The notes under the pieces were generated by a model, which had not been told where the DNA came from, searched no databases, and saw only the letters and a program-made list of their open reading frames with translations. Below are positions 63,033 to 64,000 of a stretch of DNA of 64,000 bases, piece after piece. The stretch comes from Motilibacter peucedani (GTDB taxonomy: Bacteria > Actinomycetota > Actinomycetes > Motilibacterales > Motilibacteraceae), in the NCBI RefSeq assembly GCF_003634695.1, contig NZ_RBWV01000010.1:310001-374000 (forward strand), given 5' to 3'. The position numbers and the translations under genes were made by a program. Each line of letters starts with the position of its first letter. Within the stretch, counting starts at the first letter, position 1.

Positions 63033-63050
63033 TATCTTGATGTCGAGATA
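63033..63050. promoter_or_regulatory. 18-bp palindrome upstream of aconitase
   Basis: TATCTTGA (63033-63040), TG, TCGAGATA (63043-63050) is inverted with one mismatch per arm. It lies 95 bases before the aconitase start. It is similar to MarR-family operators. In Streptomyces the MarR-family protein TamR controls the aconitase gene, and this could be such a site. The exact TamR consensus is from memory and not certain. Confidence 0.45.
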
Positions 63051-63145
63051 CTTTCCCGCAGGCAAGGCGACCCTCACTGGATCGGGCGGGCCGGCCGCGG
63101 GGCAGGATTGCGGGCAGCAGTGCAGTGGCACGGGAGGAGACCCCA

Positions 63146-64000
<855 letters not shown>

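Overview
The window is high-GC actinobacterial chromosome. The evidence is the principal sigma factor SigA/HrdB, the SigA / DUF7455 / ParE gene order, a cluster of actinobacteria-specific proteins (SepH, DUF5998, DUF4193, DUF3093, DUF3710, DUF3159), coproporphyrin ferrochelatase, an SigK/RskA pair and WhiB. A methyl-accepting chemotaxis protein suggests a motile organism. I cannot name the genus from sequence alone.

Layout. Bases 1-1960 hold the tail of a SpoIIE-type phosphatase and sigA. Bases 1941-21508 are an integrated element of about 19.5 kb. It is bounded by an exact 18-bp direct repeat that is the last 18 coding bases before the sigA stop codon. The sigA stop codon on the left is supplied by the element; a TAG stop and a strong intrinsic terminator, presumably the original ones, now lie beyond the right repeat at 21509-21579. 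From 21533 the conserved chromosome resumes: DUF7455, parE, a secreted heparinase-like protein, ABC-F, a TIGR03118 protein, a LuxR regulator, pip, a flavin oxidoreductase with a divergent cupin regulator, parC, an acetyltransferase/acyl-CoA synthetase, DUF5998, a phosphodiesterase, tdk, sigK-rskA, an aldo/keto reductase, azlCD, a methyltransferase, sepH, an MFS transporter, cpfC, suhB, a gamma-carbonic anhydrase-like protein, DUF4193, DUF3093, DUF885, dut, DUF3710, an OB-fold protein, DUF3159, an MCP, two TrkA proteins, an APC permease, a TRAM-type RNA methyltransferase and the first 285 codons of aconitase.

The element. It has an inward-facing tyrosine recombinase gene near each end. A chain of four small genes leads by four-base start/stop overlaps into a RecA-fold RepA-type ATPase gene, followed by iteron-like repeats. 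An IS21-family insertion carrying an extra gene comes next. Then follows an array of small phage-like genes (zinc HGG protein, WhiB, HTH proteins, Xis-like protein) and one large protein that joins a lytic transglycosylase, a probable tail-hub region and a C-terminal CHAP/NlpC-like domain. The right side carries exported proteins, a coupled HipA-like kinase / DUF3037 pair and a DUF6907-like protein. There is no capsid, portal or large terminase gene, and no FtsK/TraB translocase. It is therefore neither an intact prophage nor a self-transferring actinomycete ICE; a phage satellite or hybrid island is the best reading.

Regulation seen in the sequence. Several chromosomal genes, and the left integrase, have a TANNNT-like -10 box 6-8 bases upstream of the start codon and no Shine-Dalgarno sequence, which suggests leaderless mRNAs. 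Two unusually long near-perfect or perfect hairpins separate convergent genes at 33227-33283 and 42449-42534. An 18-bp palindrome precedes aconitase. Apart from 6016-6346 (described below), no stretch over 300 bases lacks a gene.
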